Shown: positions 27,310 through 37,745, counted from the first letter of the stretch. The stretch: DNA of 64,000 bases from Hahella sp. KA22 (GCF_004135205.1 NZ_CP035490.1:620001-684000); one strand, 5' to 3'. Numbers and translations are program-made. The notes: generated from the sequence alone by a model not told the origin.

Positions 27310-28278
27310 ATGGGATTGCTGGTCGACGGAGTCTGGCGTGATCAATGGTACGACACGGCCAAGAGCGGGGGCAGGTTCGAGCGTGAGGCGTCCCGCTTTC
27401 GTCGTCGCGTCAGCGTCGCGGGAGAGGATGGATTTCCGGCGCAATCGGGTCGCTATCATCTGTATGTCAGTCTGGCCTGCCCCTGGGCCCATCGCACGCT
27501 GATTTTCCGCAAGTTGAAAGGACTGGAGCCGCATATCAGCGTTTCCGTCGTATCGCCGGACATGATGGACAACGGGTGGGAGTTTGACGCCGCCAAAGGG
27601 CTGCCGGACCATCTGTATGGCGCTGATTTCATGTACCAGCTTTATCTGAAGGCGCATGCGCAATACAGCGGCCGCGTCACCGTGCCGGTGTTATGGGATA
27701 AGCAGACGCAGACGATCGTCAACAACGAGTCTGCGGAGATTATCCGCATGTTCAATGACGCCTTTAACGATCTGACCGACAATCACGCCGACTTTTACCC
27801 TGAACCGCTGCGTGAACGTATCGACGCCGTGAACGAATGGGTGTACGCCCAGATCAACAATGGCGTGTATCGCTGTGGCTTCGCCACCACTCAGGAAGCC
27901 TACGACGAAGCATTCAGAGGGCTCTTCGCCGCGCTCGATAGAGTGGAGGAGATTCTGGCGCGCCAGCCTTTCCTGGCGGGAGAGTTTCTGACAGAGGCGG
28001 ACTGGCGTTTATTCACCACCCTGATCCGTTTCGACACAGTTTACTACGGCCATTTCAAATGCAATCTGCGGCGGATCGCCGACTTTCCCAACCTCAGCCA
28101 GTACATGCGTCAACTGTACCAGCATGAGCAAGTGGCGGAGACCGTCAATCTGGAGCATATCAAGCGCCATTACTATTTCAGTCACGCCACTATCAATCCT
28201 ACTCGCATCGTGCCTCTGGGGCCGGAGTGCGTGCTGGGCGGGCCTCATAATCGCGGAGAAGTGCGGGTAATGGCGTGA
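27310..28278 (+). CDS. Glutathionyl-hydroquinone reductase-like glutathione S-transferase
   Basis: A 322-residue GST of the Xi (YqjG/GS-HQR) type. The catalytic Cys57 is in SLACPWAHR, the hallmark of this class. VNNESAEIIRMFN is the glutathione-binding strand-helix. The C-terminal domain has YVYAQINNGVYRCGFA-like residues and EADWRLFTTLIRFD, as in ECM4/YqjG proteins. It reduces glutathionylated hydroquinones in characterised members. It appears monocistronic. Confidence 0.93.
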   Translation: MGLLVDGVWRDQWYDTAKSGGRFEREASRFRRRVSVAGEDGFPAQSGRYHLYVSLACPWAHRTLIFRKLKGLEPHISVSVVSPDMMDNGWEFDAAKGLPDHLYGADFMYQLYLKAHAQYSGRVTVPVLWDKQTQTIVNNESAEIIRMFNDAFNDLTDNHADFYPEPLRERIDAVNEWVYAQINNGVYRCGFATTQEAYDEAFRGLFAALDRVEEILARQPFLAGEFLTEADWRLFTTLIRFDTVYYGHFKCNLRRIADFPNLSQYMRQLYQHEQVAETVNLEHIKRHYYFSHATINPTRIVPLGPECVLGGPHNRGEVRVMA

Positions 28279-28388
28279 GTCCTCAGGTGGCTGGATACGC
28301 CGACAGGGTCTAGGCTATTAGCGGTTACCTGAAATATTACGGAGCGGCGCATGAGTCCACGGCGTCGCCTGGAGGGCGAAATGGCGCT

Positions 28389-29639
28389 ATGTTAGGCGGC
28401 AAGGAGAGAAGGTGGTTATTCGCGTTCCTGTGGCTGGCGTTTGCAATGTCGATGCAGATCAACCCAGCGCAGGCGCAGGAACTCAAAGTCGCGCTGATGG
28501 TGTTCAGCGGCGATCAGCGGGCGGCGTTCAATGAATTGTCCCGTCAGTTCGAAAAGGAAAATCCCGACATCAATGTACGCTGGCTGGCTTACGACGAGGA
28601 CGCTTATAAAGGCGGCATTGAGCGCTGGCTGAGCAAGAACGAGCCCGCAGATGTGCTGTATTGGCAGGCGGGAGAACGGTTGCTGCAGTATGTGCGTCAA
28701 GGGTTTGTGGAGCCCATCGACGATCTGTGGCGGGCGCAGAACTTTGACGCGGATTACACCGACGCGATCAAAGACACCGTGTCCTGGCGCGGGCGTGTGT
28801 ATGCGGTTCCCTATTCTTACTATCAATGGGGACTTTATTACCGCCAGTCCCTGTTTCGCCGTCTGGGTTTGCAACCGCCGCAAGACTGGGACGGCTTGCT
28901 GAAAATGTGCGGCGACATGCGCAAAGCCGGCGTCGCTCCCTTCACCATCGGCACCCATTATCACTGGACCGCCGCCGCCTGGTTCGACTATCTCAACTTG
29001 CGCATCAACGGCCTGGCCTTTCACCGGGAGCTGACCAGCGGTCTCGCCTCCTACATGGACCCGCGCGTGCGCGATGTCTTCGAACATTGGAAAACCCTGT
29101 TGGACAAAGACTGTTTTATCGACCACAAGCTGCATCGGGAGTGGGATTGGAAACAGTCGCTGCCTTTGCTTTATCGCGGACACGCGGGCATGTTGTTGAT
29201 GGGTAATTTTTTCAGCAGCACGTTGCCGGAAGATCTGGCGGCGGACTTTCGCTTTGCGCCTTTCCCGATGATTAATCCCGACCTTCCACGTTACGAAGAG
29301 GCGCCGACGGATGTTTTTCTATTGCCTGTTAATTCCGTCAATAAAGAACCAGCGAAGAAGTTTCTGGCCTTTATCGGCAGGGCGGACGTGCAGGCGGCCC
29401 TGAATAATAAGGTCGGTAAAATCTCCACTAATCTGCGCGCTGCTCATGGCGACGATTACTTTATCCGCGTGGGGGCGGAATTACTGCAATCCGCTGCGGG
29501 CATCTCGCAGTTTTTTGATCGCGACTCTCCTAAAGCGATGGCGGATGAAGCGGTAAGAATTTTCACCGAATTTATGGTGGTGCGGGATATTGAGCGCACT
29601 CAGGCGGCGTTGGAGCGAGCGCGGCGGAAACACTACTAG
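28389..29639 (+). CDS. Extracellular solute-binding protein (sugar ABC type), orphan
   Basis: A 416-residue protein with an N-terminal signal peptide ending near MQINPAQAQE, and the two-lobed family 1 binding-protein fold. Typical features are FEKENPDINVRWL in the first lobe and DVFLLPVNSVNKEPAKKFLAFI near the C-terminus. It has no lipobox. No permease or ATPase gene is in the window, so it either serves a distant transporter or acts as a sensor ligand-binding protein. It is convergent with the hyp operon. Confidence 0.85.
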   Translation: MLGGKERRWLFAFLWLAFAMSMQINPAQAQELKVALMVFSGDQRAAFNELSRQFEKENPDINVRWLAYDEDAYKGGIERWLSKNEPADVLYWQAGERLLQYVRQGFVEPIDDLWRAQNFDADYTDAIKDTVSWRGRVYAVPYSYYQWGLYYRQSLFRRLGLQPPQDWDGLLKMCGDMRKAGVAPFTIGTHYHWTAAAWFDYLNLRINGLAFHRELTSGLASYMDPRVRDVFEHWKTLLDKDCFIDHKLHREWDWKQSLPLLYRGHAGMLLMGNFFSSTLPEDLAADFRFAPFPMINPDLPRYEEAPTDVFLLPVNSVNKEPAKKFLAFIGRADVQAALNNKVGKISTNLRAAHGDDYFIRVGAELLQSAAGISQFFDRDSPKAMADEAVRIFTEFMVVRDIERTQAALERARRKHY

Positions 29640-29666
29640 CGTCTGTCGCCGACATGCCGTCGGGCG

Positions 29667-30695
29667 CTAGCAAATGCGCGGCAGCGGGTCGCCGCTGCGC
29701 CAGTCCACCACTCTTTCTCCACCGAACCCCGTACGCAAGCGCACCAGGCGGCGCTCGTCCTCAATGACTTCGCCGATGATGGCGGCGTCGCAGCCTTTCG
29801 GGTGTGACTGCATTACCTGGAGCAGGGCGTCCGCCCGTTCCGGCGCACAGAAAGCGACTAATTTGCCTTCGTTGGCCACGTATAAAGGATCAAGCCCCAG
29901 GAACTCACAGGCGGCGCGCACTTCCTGTCGAACGGGAATGGCTTTCTCATGTAAACGCATGCCCACATTCGCCTGCTGCGATATTTCGTTGAGGGTCGCC
30001 GCCAGGCCGCCGCGGGTGGGATCGCGCATGCAATGTATATCCGGCGCAACGGCGACCATCGCCGCCACCAGATCTTGCAGGCTTTGGCTGTCGGAGCGCA
30101 GATTGGCTTCAAAGGTCAGATTTTCCCGTTGCGACAGGATCGTGACGCCATGATCGCCAAGGAAACCGTTAACCAGAATTTTGTCCCCCGCCGCCACCCG
30201 CGCCGCGCTGCAATGAACCTCATCCGGCAGGCGGCCGACGCCGGTGGTGGTGATGAAGACGCCGTCGCCTTTGCCCCGCTCCACCACTTTGGTGTCGCCA
30301 GTCACAATGGCTACGCCTGCTTCCTGTGCGGCGGCGGCCATAGATAAAACGATGCGGCGCAGATCGCGCAGAGGAAAACCTTCTTCCAGAATGAAGGCGG
30401 CGGACAGATACAGTGGCGTCGCGCCGGACATGCAAACGTCGTTCACCGTACCGTGCACCGCCAGGGCGCCGATATCGCCGCCGGGGAAGAACAAAGGGGA
30501 GATTACGTGGCTGTCGGTGGTCATGACCATGCGTCCCGGAGCGGCCTGGAAACAGGCCTGATCATCGCCGGCGCGCAGCAACGGATTATCGAAGGCCTGC
30601 AGGAACAGATCCTCAATCAGACGGCGCATCGCGCGTCCGCCGCCGCCGTGGATCATTTCCACGCAGCCGTGGGAGAAATCGTTGTCCAGACTCAT
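29667..30695 (-). CDS. hypE: Hydrogenase expression/formation protein HypE
   Basis: Dehydrates the carbamoyl group on its C-terminal Cys to a thiocyanate, giving the CN ligands of NiFe-hydrogenase. The 342-residue protein ends in PRIC, which carries the required terminal Cys. The PurM-like fold shows HGGGGRAMRRLIED, FPGGDIGALAVHGTVND and VVTGDTKVVERGKGDG-type motifs. ATG at 30695 (MSLDNDFSH) overlaps the hypD stop by one base. It is the last gene of the hyp operon. Confidence 0.95.
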   Translation of the reverse strand: MSLDNDFSHGCVEMIHGGGGRAMRRLIEDLFLQAFDNPLLRAGDDQACFQAAPGRMVMTTDSHVISPLFFPGGDIGALAVHGTVNDVCMSGATPLYLSAAFILEEGFPLRDLRRIVLSMAAAAQEAGVAIVTGDTKVVERGKGDGVFITTTGVGRLPDEVHCSAARVAAGDKILVNGFLGDHGVTILSQRENLTFEANLRSDSQSLQDLVAAMVAVAPDIHCMRDPTRGGLAATLNEISQQANVGMRLHEKAIPVRQEVRAACEFLGLDPLYVANEGKLVAFCAPERADALLQVMQSHPKGCDAAIIGEVIEDERRLVRLRTGFGGERVVDWRSGDPLPRIC

Positions 30696-31807
30696 CAGCG
30701 GGTATGTCCGTAGCTGAAATGGGCGGCGCAAGCGCCTTCGGAAGACACCATGCAGGCGCCGATGGGATTGTCGGGGGTGCACAGGGTGGCGAACAGTTTG
30801 CAGTCCGTCGGCGATTTGGCGCCGCGCAGCACCGCAGGACACTCGCAGGCTCTGTTTTCCCTGGCGTCGCTGGGGCTCAGCTCGAATCGCGCTTCAGCGT
30901 CGAAATCCGCGAATTCCGGCCTGATCTCCAGGGCGCTGTGCGGCATCCAGCCCAGGCCGCGCCATTCGAAACGGTCGCGCAGGGTCATGGTTTGCGCCAC
31001 CATGGATTGGGCCTTGGCGTTGCCGCAAGCGGTGACTGCTCTTGAATACTGGTTTTCTACTTCATAGCGATTTTCGTTGCACTGGCGCACCAGCAGAAGG
31101 ATCGCATGAAGGACGTCGAGCGGCTCGAAGCCGGCGATGACAATCGGCGTGTGATAGCGTTGGGCCAGGGATTCATAAGCGCCACCGCCGGTGATCACGC
31201 TGACGTGGCCGGGGCCGACCAGCCCTTCAATGATACGCTCGCCAGCCTGTTGCGCGGGCTCCAGGATGCCGGTGATCGCCGGAGGCGTCAGCACATGGTT
31301 GCAGAAAACGGAAAAATTCTTCAGCGCCAGTTGGCGCGCTTTCAGCAGCACTGCGGCGGTGGGCGGCGTCGTGGTTTCAAAACCGATAGCGAAAAACACC
31401 ACCTGGCGTTGCGGATTTTCCTGGGCGATGCGCAAGGCGTCCGCCGGGGAGTACAACATACGCACGTCGGCGCCTTGGGCTTTCGCTTTCAACAGGCTGG
31501 TGCGATGGGCGCCGGGAACCCGCAGCATGTCTCCGTAACTGCACAGAATGACCTGATGTCGCACCGCCAGCTCGATGGCGGCGTCGATGCGCGCCATAGG
31601 AAGCACGCAAACCGGACAGCCGGGTCCGTGAATCATGTTCACATTGGCGGGCAGCAGGTCCGGTATGCCATAGCGGAACAGCGTGTGGGTGTGGCCGCCG
31701 CAGAATTCCATGAAGCGATAGCGTCTTCCCGGATCGGCTTCAGCGTGAATGCGGCGCGCCACTTCGGCGGCGTAATCGCCGTTACGGAATTCGTCGATAT
31801 ATTTCAT
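30695..31807 (-). CDS. hypD: Hydrogenase formation protein HypD
   Basis: Fe-S scaffold on which the Fe(CN)2CO group is assembled together with HypC. The 370-residue protein has [34 protein letters not shown] and the C-terminal Cys set ([28 protein letters not shown]) that binds the 4Fe-4S cluster. The start overlaps hypC by four bases and the stop overlaps hypE by one, so translation is coupled. Confidence 0.96.
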   Translation of the reverse strand: MKYIDEFRNGDYAAEVARRIHAEADPGRRYRFMEFCGGHTHTLFRYGIPDLLPANVNMIHGPGCPVCVLPMARIDAAIELAVRHQVILCSYGDMLRVPGAHRTSLLKAKAQGADVRMLYSPADALRIAQENPQRQVVFFAIGFETTTPPTAAVLLKARQLALKNFSVFCNHVLTPPAITGILEPAQQAGERIIEGLVGPGHVSVITGGGAYESLAQRYHTPIVIAGFEPLDVLHAILLLVRQCNENRYEVENQYSRAVTACGNAKAQSMVAQTMTLRDRFEWRGLGWMPHSALEIRPEFADFDAEARFELSPSDARENRACECPAVLRGAKSPTDCKLFATLCTPDNPIGACMVSSEGACAAHFSYGHTR

Positions 31808-32070
31808 CGGTCGCCGTCCTCGCTGGACTCCAGACTTGCGCCCAGCTCCTCTTGCAGCGCCTGCATCTCGTCAAAAAGCGCCAGGGTGCGTAATGCTTCG
31901 TCCTCGTCGATTTTACTGAGCGCGTAACCCACGTGAAGGATGACGTAATCGCCGACACGTACGTCGTCCACCAGCGCCAGGGAGATGCGTTTTTTCAGGC
32001 CGCCGATGTCCACCAGGGCTTCGTCGTCGTCCAGCAGGCTTTCTACCTGCACCGGTATAGCTAGACACAT
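31804..32070 (-). CDS. hypC: Hydrogenase assembly chaperone HypC
   Basis: An 88-residue chaperone that carries the iron ligand complex with HypD to the large subunit. The conserved N-terminus MCLAIPVQV places the essential Cys at position 2. [20 protein letters not shown] is the family core. It overlaps hypF by 10 bases and hypD by four. The acidic C-terminal tail is slightly longer than usual. Confidence 0.95.
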   Translation of the reverse strand: MCLAIPVQVESLLDDDEALVDIGGLKKRISLALVDDVRVGDYVILHVGYALSKIDEDEALRTLALFDEMQALQEELGASLESSEDGDR

Positions 32071-34427
32071 GGGGTGGGGTCCGTTTCTGTCTGAACAATG
32101 GAGTGGGTTTTGGGCGCATGTGCGTTGAGGTAAGCATACCAGACCTGCCCCAGACTGATCCCGCTGTCGTTGGGCGGTAGTTGGCGGGGGATGTGAACCT
32201 GCATGCCTCGTGTGCGTAATTCGGCCATGAGCGATTCACGCAGGATGCGATTAAGGAAACAGCCGCCGCCCAGCACAATGGTATTTACGCCCGTCTTGGC
32301 GCGAGCGTTGTCCACCCAGGCCAGCAGTCCGCGCACCAGGACGTCGTGGAACAGACGCGCGCCGGCGTGCGGGGCGCAGTCAATCAAAGCCTCCAGCAGA
32401 GGATAAAGATCCAAAGCGCCTTGAGAAGTAATCTCAAACAAGGGCGGCGCCTCTGGCGTTGGCGCTGTCTGTCGGCATAAGGCTTCCAGTGCGATCGCCG
32501 CATGGGCTTCGTAGTCGATGTGGCGACGCACGCCGAGGATCGCCGCTGCGGCGTCGAAGTACCGTCCGGCGCTGCTGGTGAGGGGACAGTTGAGTTTCTT
32601 CGCCAGCATCTGACGCAGGATCGCGTAACCAGGGTGCGCGCCGAACAGGCGCTCTGCGTCCTGCTCACGTCCCCGTGACAGTAAGACGGCGGCGCCAAGA
32701 CGCCAGGGCTCGTGCACGGCGCTGTCGCCGCCGGGAAGCGGCAGCGGGCGCAGGCCGCCAAGTCGCCGATAATCCGCGCCTTCCACCAGCAATAATTCAC
32801 CGCCCCAGAGTCCGCCATCGTCGCCCAGGCCCAATCCGTCCAGGGCCAGTCCCAGCACGGGCCCCCGCAGCCCCGCCTCCGCCATCGTCGCGAGGCAATG
32901 GGCGTGGTGATGCTGCACCTGCAACAGCGGAGCGCCCATTTGTTCGCTTAACCGACGGGCGGCCTGAGTGCTATAGAAATCGGGATGCAGATCGCAGGCG
33001 ATTGCGTCGGGTTGAATGGCCAGGGTCTCCAGTAGGCGCTCCACGGTGATGTCGAGATCACGGCAGGCGGCGGCGCGATCCAGGTCGCCAATATAAGGTG
33101 AAACGTAAGCGCGATCCCCCTGGCTGACGCAAAGGGTATTCTTCAGAAATCCGCCGAAGGCCAGTACTGAAGGCCCTTCCTGGGCCAGCTCAATGACATG
33201 GGGCGCCAGTCCGCGACCGCGTCTGACATAGACAACGGGCTGGGAGTTCTGCAGGACGGAATCGTCGCTGCGCGCAAGGATCTCTCTGTTGTGCAGTAGA
33301 AAACCGTCAGCGACCCCCTGCAAGTCCCGCAGGCATTGCGCGTTGTCGATGATCAGCGGCTCGCCGCTGAGATTGGCGCTGGTGACCACCAAAGCCAGAG
33401 GGTGCGCCTGCTCCAGCCAGCATGCGTCCGCAGGGCGGTTAAGGGCCTCATGAAACAGCAGATAGTGCGCTGGCGCATAAGGGTACATGATCCCCACCTC
33501 CGCGCACTGCGGCGCGAGACCAAGTAAACGGCTGTCGCAATCAGGGCCTTTGGGCGTCAGCGCGATAGGCGCGTCGGGGCCCTGTAAAAGGTGTTCCGTA
33601 TGGTCATTCATGTCAGCCAGGCCCGCTAACGAAGCGCGATTCAGGACCATTACCGCAAACGGCTTATGAGGCCGCTGCTTGCGTTGGCGTAAGGTCGCCA
33701 TCGCCTGGACGCAACTTGCGTCGCACACCAGATGGATTCCGCCTACGCCTTTGACAGCGATGATCTGTCCCTGACGCAGGCAGCGCCAGGCTTCGGCGAT
33801 GGGGTCGACATTTTGGCGAAGCGCCCCGTTGGCGTCATGCCACTGCAACGTCGGGCCGCAGGCGGCGCAGCTGCTGGTTTGCGCATGATAGCGGCGGTGC
33901 GTTGGATCGCCATACTCCTGCAGGCAATCCGGGCATTGCTGGAAAGCGCGCATGCTGGTGCGGTCGCGATCAAACGGCGGTTGGCGCATCAGGCTATAAC
34001 GAGGCCCGCATTCCGCGCAGGTCATGAACGCATAACGGTAGCGACGGTTCTTGGTATCAAATAATTCAGCAAGGCATTGGGCGCACAAACGCAGGTCAGT
34101 GGGAGGCGCGCCATGCATACCGCCGGGAAGGGAGGCGACGATGGCGAAGCCATGCTGATGGGGAATGATTGGCGCTGGCTGGGCATGGAGGGTGCGCACC
34201 TGCGCCTGTGTGGGTTGGTGCGCCAACAGTTGCGTTTTATAGGCCTGTATCTGGCTGGGCGATCCCTGAATATCGATCAGCAGATCGCCGCCCTGATTCC
34301 ACACTTTACCGACGACGCCAAGCGTGGTGGCGAGACGATGCGCGTGAGGGCGAAATCCAACGCCCTGCACCACGCCGCTGAGGGTCAGGATTTCCCGGGC
34401 AGACGCTGTTGCAGCCATTGTCGCCAC
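32061..34427 (-). CDS. hypF: Carbamoyltransferase HypF
   Basis: Produces carbamoyl-AMP from carbamoyl phosphate and transfers the group to HypE. The 788-residue protein has four parts in order. First is an acylphosphatase domain ([17 protein letters not shown]). Next are zinc fingers (CAQCL, CAECG, CPDC, CAACG). A YrdC-like domain contains [12 protein letters not shown]. Last is a Kae1-like domain with [13 protein letters not shown] and [14 protein letters not shown] at 34427 is used, with ATG at 34418 as alternative. It overlaps the end of hypB by about 43 bases. Confidence 0.95.
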   Translation of the reverse strand: MATMAATASAREILTLSGVVQGVGFRPHAHRLATTLGVVGKVWNQGGDLLIDIQGSPSQIQAYKTQLLAHQPTQAQVRTLHAQPAPIIPHQHGFAIVASLPGGMHGAPPTDLRLCAQCLAELFDTKNRRYRYAFMTCAECGPRYSLMRQPPFDRDRTSMRAFQQCPDCLQEYGDPTHRRYHAQTSSCAACGPTLQWHDANGALRQNVDPIAEAWRCLRQGQIIAVKGVGGIHLVCDASCVQAMATLRQRKQRPHKPFAVMVLNRASLAGLADMNDHTEHLLQGPDAPIALTPKGPDCDSRLLGLAPQCAEVGIMYPYAPAHYLLFHEALNRPADACWLEQAHPLALVVTSANLSGEPLIIDNAQCLRDLQGVADGFLLHNREILARSDDSVLQNSQPVVYVRRGRGLAPHVIELAQEGPSVLAFGGFLKNTLCVSQGDRAYVSPYIGDLDRAAACRDLDITVERLLETLAIQPDAIACDLHPDFYSTQAARRLSEQMGAPLLQVQHHHAHCLATMAEAGLRGPVLGLALDGLGLGDDGGLWGGELLLVEGADYRRLGGLRPLPLPGGDSAVHEPWRLGAAVLLSRGREQDAERLFGAHPGYAILRQMLAKKLNCPLTSSAGRYFDAAAAILGVRRHIDYEAHAAIALEALCRQTAPTPEAPPLFEITSQGALDLYPLLEALIDCAPHAGARLFHDVLVRGLLAWVDNARAKTGVNTIVLGGGCFLNRILRESLMAELRTRGMQVHIPRQLPPNDSGISLGQVWYAYLNAHAPKTHSIVQTETDPTPCV

Positions 34428-35134
34428 TGCTCCATTCCGGCGCCGGTTTTAGCGGACAGAAGAATGATCTCGATCTCGGGATTGACTCGTCGCGCATACT
34501 CCTGCGCCTTTTCCACATCGAAGTCGACATAGGGCGCCAGATCGATTTTGTTGATCAGCATGAGCTGGGAGGCGTGGAAAATATCCGGGTATTTGAGCGG
34601 TTTGTCTTCTCCCTCGGTGACGGACAAAATCGCCACCTTGGCGGCCTCTCCCAAATCGAAACCGGCGGGACAGACCAGGTTGCCGACGTTCTCGATAAAC
34701 AGCAGCTCCAGATCCTGCAACGGCAGTCGCTCCAGGGCGTGGCCCACCATATGCGCGTCCAGGTGACAGCCTTTGCCGGTATTGATCTGTACGGCTTCAA
34801 CGCCGGTGGCGCGGATGCGTTCGGCGTCGAACTCCGTCTGTTGATCGCCTTCGATGACGGCGATATGAAGCCGGTCTTCAAGCTCGGCGATGGTGCGGGT
34901 CAGCAGAGTCGTTTTGCCGGCGCCGGGGCTGGACACCAGATTGAGCGCCAGGATCTGGTGGGCGCCCAGGCTGTCGCGATTGGCCATGGCGAACTGGTTG
35001 TTTTTGTTCATGACGTCCTGCTCGATCAGCACCATGCGTGTCTGACTTACTCCGGGCGCATGGCTGTGGGCCGGCGCCAGAGGACGTCCGTTGAGGCTGG
35101 TGTGTTCATCGCCGCATCCGCAAACGCCGCACAT
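34385..35134 (-). CDS. hypB: Hydrogenase nickel incorporation GTPase HypB
   Basis: GTPase that delivers nickel to the hydrogenase large subunit. The 249-residue protein begins [11 protein letters not shown], the N-terminal Cys-rich nickel site seen in E. coli HypB. The P-loop is SSPGAGKTT (residues 68-76). The conserved zinc/nickel region at the G-domain interface ([13 protein letters not shown]) and NKIDLAPYV are present. There is only a modest His content between the N-terminal motif and the G domain. It is the first gene of the operon; no hypA precedes it. Confidence 0.95.
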   Translation of the reverse strand: MCGVCGCGDEHTSLNGRPLAPAHSHAPGVSQTRMVLIEQDVMNKNNQFAMANRDSLGAHQILALNLVSSPGAGKTTLLTRTIAELEDRLHIAVIEGDQQTEFDAERIRATGVEAVQINTGKGCHLDAHMVGHALERLPLQDLELLFIENVGNLVCPAGFDLGEAAKVAILSVTEGEDKPLKYPDIFHASQLMLINKIDLAPYVDFDVEKAQEYARRVNPEIEIILLSAKTGAGMEQWRQWLQQRLPGKS

Positions 35135-35262
35135 GTTGGTCTCCCTCTCGATAGCCCTTTACTGGGCGGTTGGCGTCATATTGTACCCTCTGTCGAGGCG
35201 TTTGGGGCGCGCATCTGGCCGCATCTTGCCACAGGTCAAACGCCTCGCCATGACGGCCGGGT

Positions 35263-36036
35263 TCAGAGGCCGGAGAAAATATCCGCTTGCGGATGGAACA
35301 GGGACTGAAAGAGCGGTTTGGAGAAGTAATACCCCTGCTGCAGATAAATGCCCAGATCCAGCAGCGCTTTGGCTTCATCCAGCGTCTCCACGCCTTCGGC
35401 AATGACGGTGATGTCCAGCTCCCGGCACACTTCCGTGATGGCTTTGATAATGGCCTGGCGCGTCTTGTGATGATGCAACTCGCGCACCAGTTGCATATCC
35501 AGTTTGATGATGTCGGTTTCTAATTCCGCCAGCAGATTCAAGCCGGAATAGCCGGCGCCGAAATCGTCGATGGCGACCAGAAATCCCTGTTTTTTGTATT
35601 CGTCGACAATGTCGCTGACATGGGGCAAATCCTTGATCTGTTCGCCTTCGGTGAATTCGAAAATGATGTGCGACGTAGGGATGTTGTGGAGGCGGGCGCA
35701 CTCCAGGGTGGTGCGGATGCAGAGCTCGGCGCGATACACCGCGTTGGGCATGAAATTGATGCTGACCCGTGTATTCAGATTCAGCCTGGCGCTCAACTCG
35801 ATGGCTTTCACCCGGCAGGCCTGATCGAAGCGGTAGCGGTTGTGGTAGTCGATCCGTCCCAGTATCGCGCCGGCGCTTTCATTATTGACGCCTCGCACCA
35901 GGGCTTCGTGGGCGTACACGTTACGCTCATGCAGATTGACGATGGGCTGGAACGCCATGGAGAAATCGAAGCTTAAACCTGCCCCATGCACGCACTCCGA
36001 ACAGCTCAATGGTTTGAAATTCTGCTGCGCCTTCAT
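35263..36036 (-). CDS. EAL domain protein, probable c-di-GMP phosphodiesterase
   Basis: A 257-residue stand-alone EAL domain. Catalytic positions look intact: EAL at 44-46, Asn in INFMPN, FEFTEGE, DDFGAGYSG, the Lys in IIKLD, EGVET and a final QGYYF. A short N-terminal segment has a CSECVHG pair before the domain, which could bind a metal or form a disulfide. There is no membrane segment. It sits 128 bases upstream of hypB on the same strand; whether it is cotranscribed is unclear. It may be regulated through a dyad repeat 50-100 bases upstream of its start. Confidence 0.9.
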   Translation of the reverse strand: MKAQQNFKPLSCSECVHGAGLSFDFSMAFQPIVNLHERNVYAHEALVRGVNNESAGAILGRIDYHNRYRFDQACRVKAIELSARLNLNTRVSINFMPNAVYRAELCIRTTLECARLHNIPTSHIIFEFTEGEQIKDLPHVSDIVDEYKKQGFLVAIDDFGAGYSGLNLLAELETDIIKLDMQLVRELHHHKTRQAIIKAITEVCRELDITVIAEGVETLDEAKALLDLGIYLQQGYYFSKPLFQSLFHPQADIFSGL

Positions 36037-36083
36037 CTCCCGAACGCCTCCCTTGGTGTTGGTCGCGACCTGTTGTCAGTTTA

Positions 36084-36136
36084 TTAACATGGCAATGATA
36101 TTGGCATGTTAATCACCAGGCGCATGGACGCGCCTG
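36084..36136 (-). repeat. Two-hairpin repeat upstream of the EAL gene (copy 1)
   Basis: A 20-base palindromic unit CAGGCGC-N6-GCGCCTG (36117-36136) is followed, on the minus strand, by an imperfect 13-base dyad (TTAACATGGCAAT / ATTGGCATGTTAA, 36084-36112). The first unit matches the hairpin at 43262-43281 at 19 of 20 positions, and the flank is also similar (see copy 2). The location just upstream of a promoter suggests regulation or an intergenic repeat family. Confidence 0.55.
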
Positions 36137-36157
36137 CGCGGCGACAAGCCGCGGGAG

Positions 36158-36184
36158 ACAGGGCCTGACATGTGCAGGCCCTGT
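36158..36184. other. Perfect 10-bp hairpin without U-tract
   Basis: ACAGGGCCTG and CAGGCCCTGT pair exactly around ACATGTG. It lies in the gap between the end of the six-gene operon and the EAL gene. It may terminate or stabilise the transcript ending at 36248, but no run of T follows on either strand. Confidence 0.5.
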
Positions 36185-36247
36185 CGTTGCAGACAAATAG
36201 AAGGAAGCTATTTGTCTGCCTGATTAATAGTATAGACGAGGGGTTTT

Positions 36248-37117
36248 TCAGGCTTGATTCCAGTTTCCCGCGCGCAGGGCGGCGGCGCGGGCGAACTGAT
36301 CGTCGAAGCGACGGGGAAAGGGCAGGAAACGATGTTTATGCCGATAGGGCTGCAATTGACGCACGATGTTGAAGCCGCATGCGCTGAAGATGCGTTGCGC
36401 TTTGGCGAACCAAGGGGTGGCGGGATACACGCAGCGATGCTCGACCTCGGCGGGCAGGGCATCCGGACGCTGCGGCGACAGCAATATCAGCTTTGGAGAC
36501 ACTTTTTCCAGGGCGGCGCTGTCCTGAGCCAGTGCTATCAGCTCCAGAATTTCCTCCGTCGAGCCGGCGTGCACAATCAGCCACAGAGGCGGCTCCGATG
36601 AGGCGGTTTGTACTGAATGCGGCGCAGGATCGAGAGGCGGATCGTTCAGGCGCAGAGAATCGATGCTGTCGCAGCAGGCGCTTAACGCCGCCATATGATC
36701 GTCGCGGAGCGGCTCCAGACGGAAGCCCTGCCGATAACCGGGCAAGGCTCCATGCAGCAGCGCGCTGTAGCGATCCCAATGCAGCAGTCGGGCGCAATGG
36801 ATCAGCTCCGCGTCAGGAGGAAACGGGAAGTCGCACAACTCTCCAAGCAGGCCCCCAGGAAAGGCGTCAATGATGATTCGGCGGTAGGTTTTTTGCGCCA
36901 GCGCAGCGGACAGCCAACGGCGAACCTCTGTGGGATCTCTGCTGATTTCCCGAGGCGCCCGCAGCGGGTGGAATTGTGAGGATAAAGGCGGCTCCGTCTG
37001 GTTCCAGGAGGAGCTCATCGCGAGCGTGACGGGCTCATCGAAGCCAAGAGTATGAATCAGCGCCTGGGCGCGGGTGATATGACCCAGACCGCCCCCCAGC
37101 GCGTAGAGGAAGATCAT
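36248..37117 (-). CDS. GT28/MurG-like glycosyltransferase, short
   Basis: A 289-residue protein whose N-terminus YALGGGLGHITRAQALI matches the glycine-rich donor/acceptor loop of GT-B enzymes of family 28. The C-terminal half has FSACGFNIVRQL where nucleotide-sugar binding is expected. At under 300 residues it is shorter than MurG (about 350), so it may be a minimal or specialised transferase. It is the last gene of a tightly spaced six-gene operon, three bases after the upstream gene ends. Confidence 0.6.
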   Translation of the reverse strand: MIFLYALGGGLGHITRAQALIHTLGFDEPVTLAMSSSWNQTEPPLSSQFHPLRAPREISRDPTEVRRWLSAALAQKTYRRIIIDAFPGGLLGELCDFPFPPDAELIHCARLLHWDRYSALLHGALPGYRQGFRLEPLRDDHMAALSACCDSIDSLRLNDPPLDPAPHSVQTASSEPPLWLIVHAGSTEEILELIALAQDSAALEKVSPKLILLSPQRPDALPAEVEHRCVYPATPWFAKAQRIFSACGFNIVRQLQPYRHKHRFLPFPRRFDDQFARAAALRAGNWNQA

Positions 37118-37119
37118 GG

Positions 37120-37734
37120 CTACTGCCGCATCAGGATCTCCGCCATCAGTATGTAGCGATACTCCGGCAGGATGCGTTCGTCCAGCAGCAGGCCGTAGGC
37201 GGATGACAGGCGGAAGTCATTGATGCGGTAACGCTCGTCCTTGTCCGCATCTTTGACTTTGATCTCTTTCTTGTCCGGACTCAGTTGCGCCTGGCCGATA
37301 AAAATCTCCGTCTCCCCTGACACGCGATACACCTTGAGCTTGTCTCCCTTCGCCTTGATCTTTACCGGGCGCTTTTCGTCGCCGTTGACGACGATTTTCA
37401 GTTTTTCGATATCCCCTTTGACTTTGATCTCGCCATTTAGGCCGTCCGCCCGCAGCTTGAAGTCGTCGCCTTTGCTTTTGACTTCCGCCACCAGCGCGCC
37501 GTTCGGGCCGTAATATTTACGTTTGTCGTCCTTCAGTCGGGAACTGAGGCGAGTCATGACGCCGTGATCCCGATAGCGGATGGAGAGGTCGTCATAGGAC
37601 AGTGTGAACTCCACCACCAGATCGCCGCGGTCGTCTTCCACCGTGAGCGCCTGAGCGGCTGCTTGATGAGTCCAGAGTGCGGTCAGCAACACCAGCCATA
37701 GCATGCGCCAGGGTTGGAAAAGCGAATGAGACAT
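37120..37734 (-). CDS. Secreted or periplasmic protein of the glycosyltransferase operon, 204 aa
   Basis: Unrecognised. The signal peptide is clear (MSHSLFQPWRMLWLVLL... ending AAAQA). The mature protein is rich in Lys, Asp and Glu and appears to be mostly beta strand, with a repeating short-strand rhythm around residues 95-150 (KVKGDIEKLKIVVNGDEK, KIKAKGDKLKVYR). ATG at 37734 follows GAGGA at suitable spacing, which fixes the start over an upstream in-frame TTG. It lies between two glycosyltransferase-like genes. Confidence 0.65.
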   Translation of the reverse strand: MSHSLFQPWRMLWLVLLTALWTHQAAAQALTVEDDRGDLVVEFTLSYDDLSIRYRDHGVMTRLSSRLKDDKRKYYGPNGALVAEVKSKGDDFKLRADGLNGEIKVKGDIEKLKIVVNGDEKRPVKIKAKGDKLKVYRVSGETEIFIGQAQLSPDKKEIKVKDADKDERYRINDFRLSSAYGLLLDERILPEYRYILMAEILMRQ

Positions 37735-37745
37735 TTGGATATTCC

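Noticed and set aside
34409-35308. Open frame of 299 codons antisense to hypB
   Set aside because: hypB is unambiguous, and the antisense frame shows no family features.
36158-36184. Intrinsic terminator at the 10-bp hairpin
   Set aside because: No U-tract on either strand; kept only as a hairpin of unknown role.
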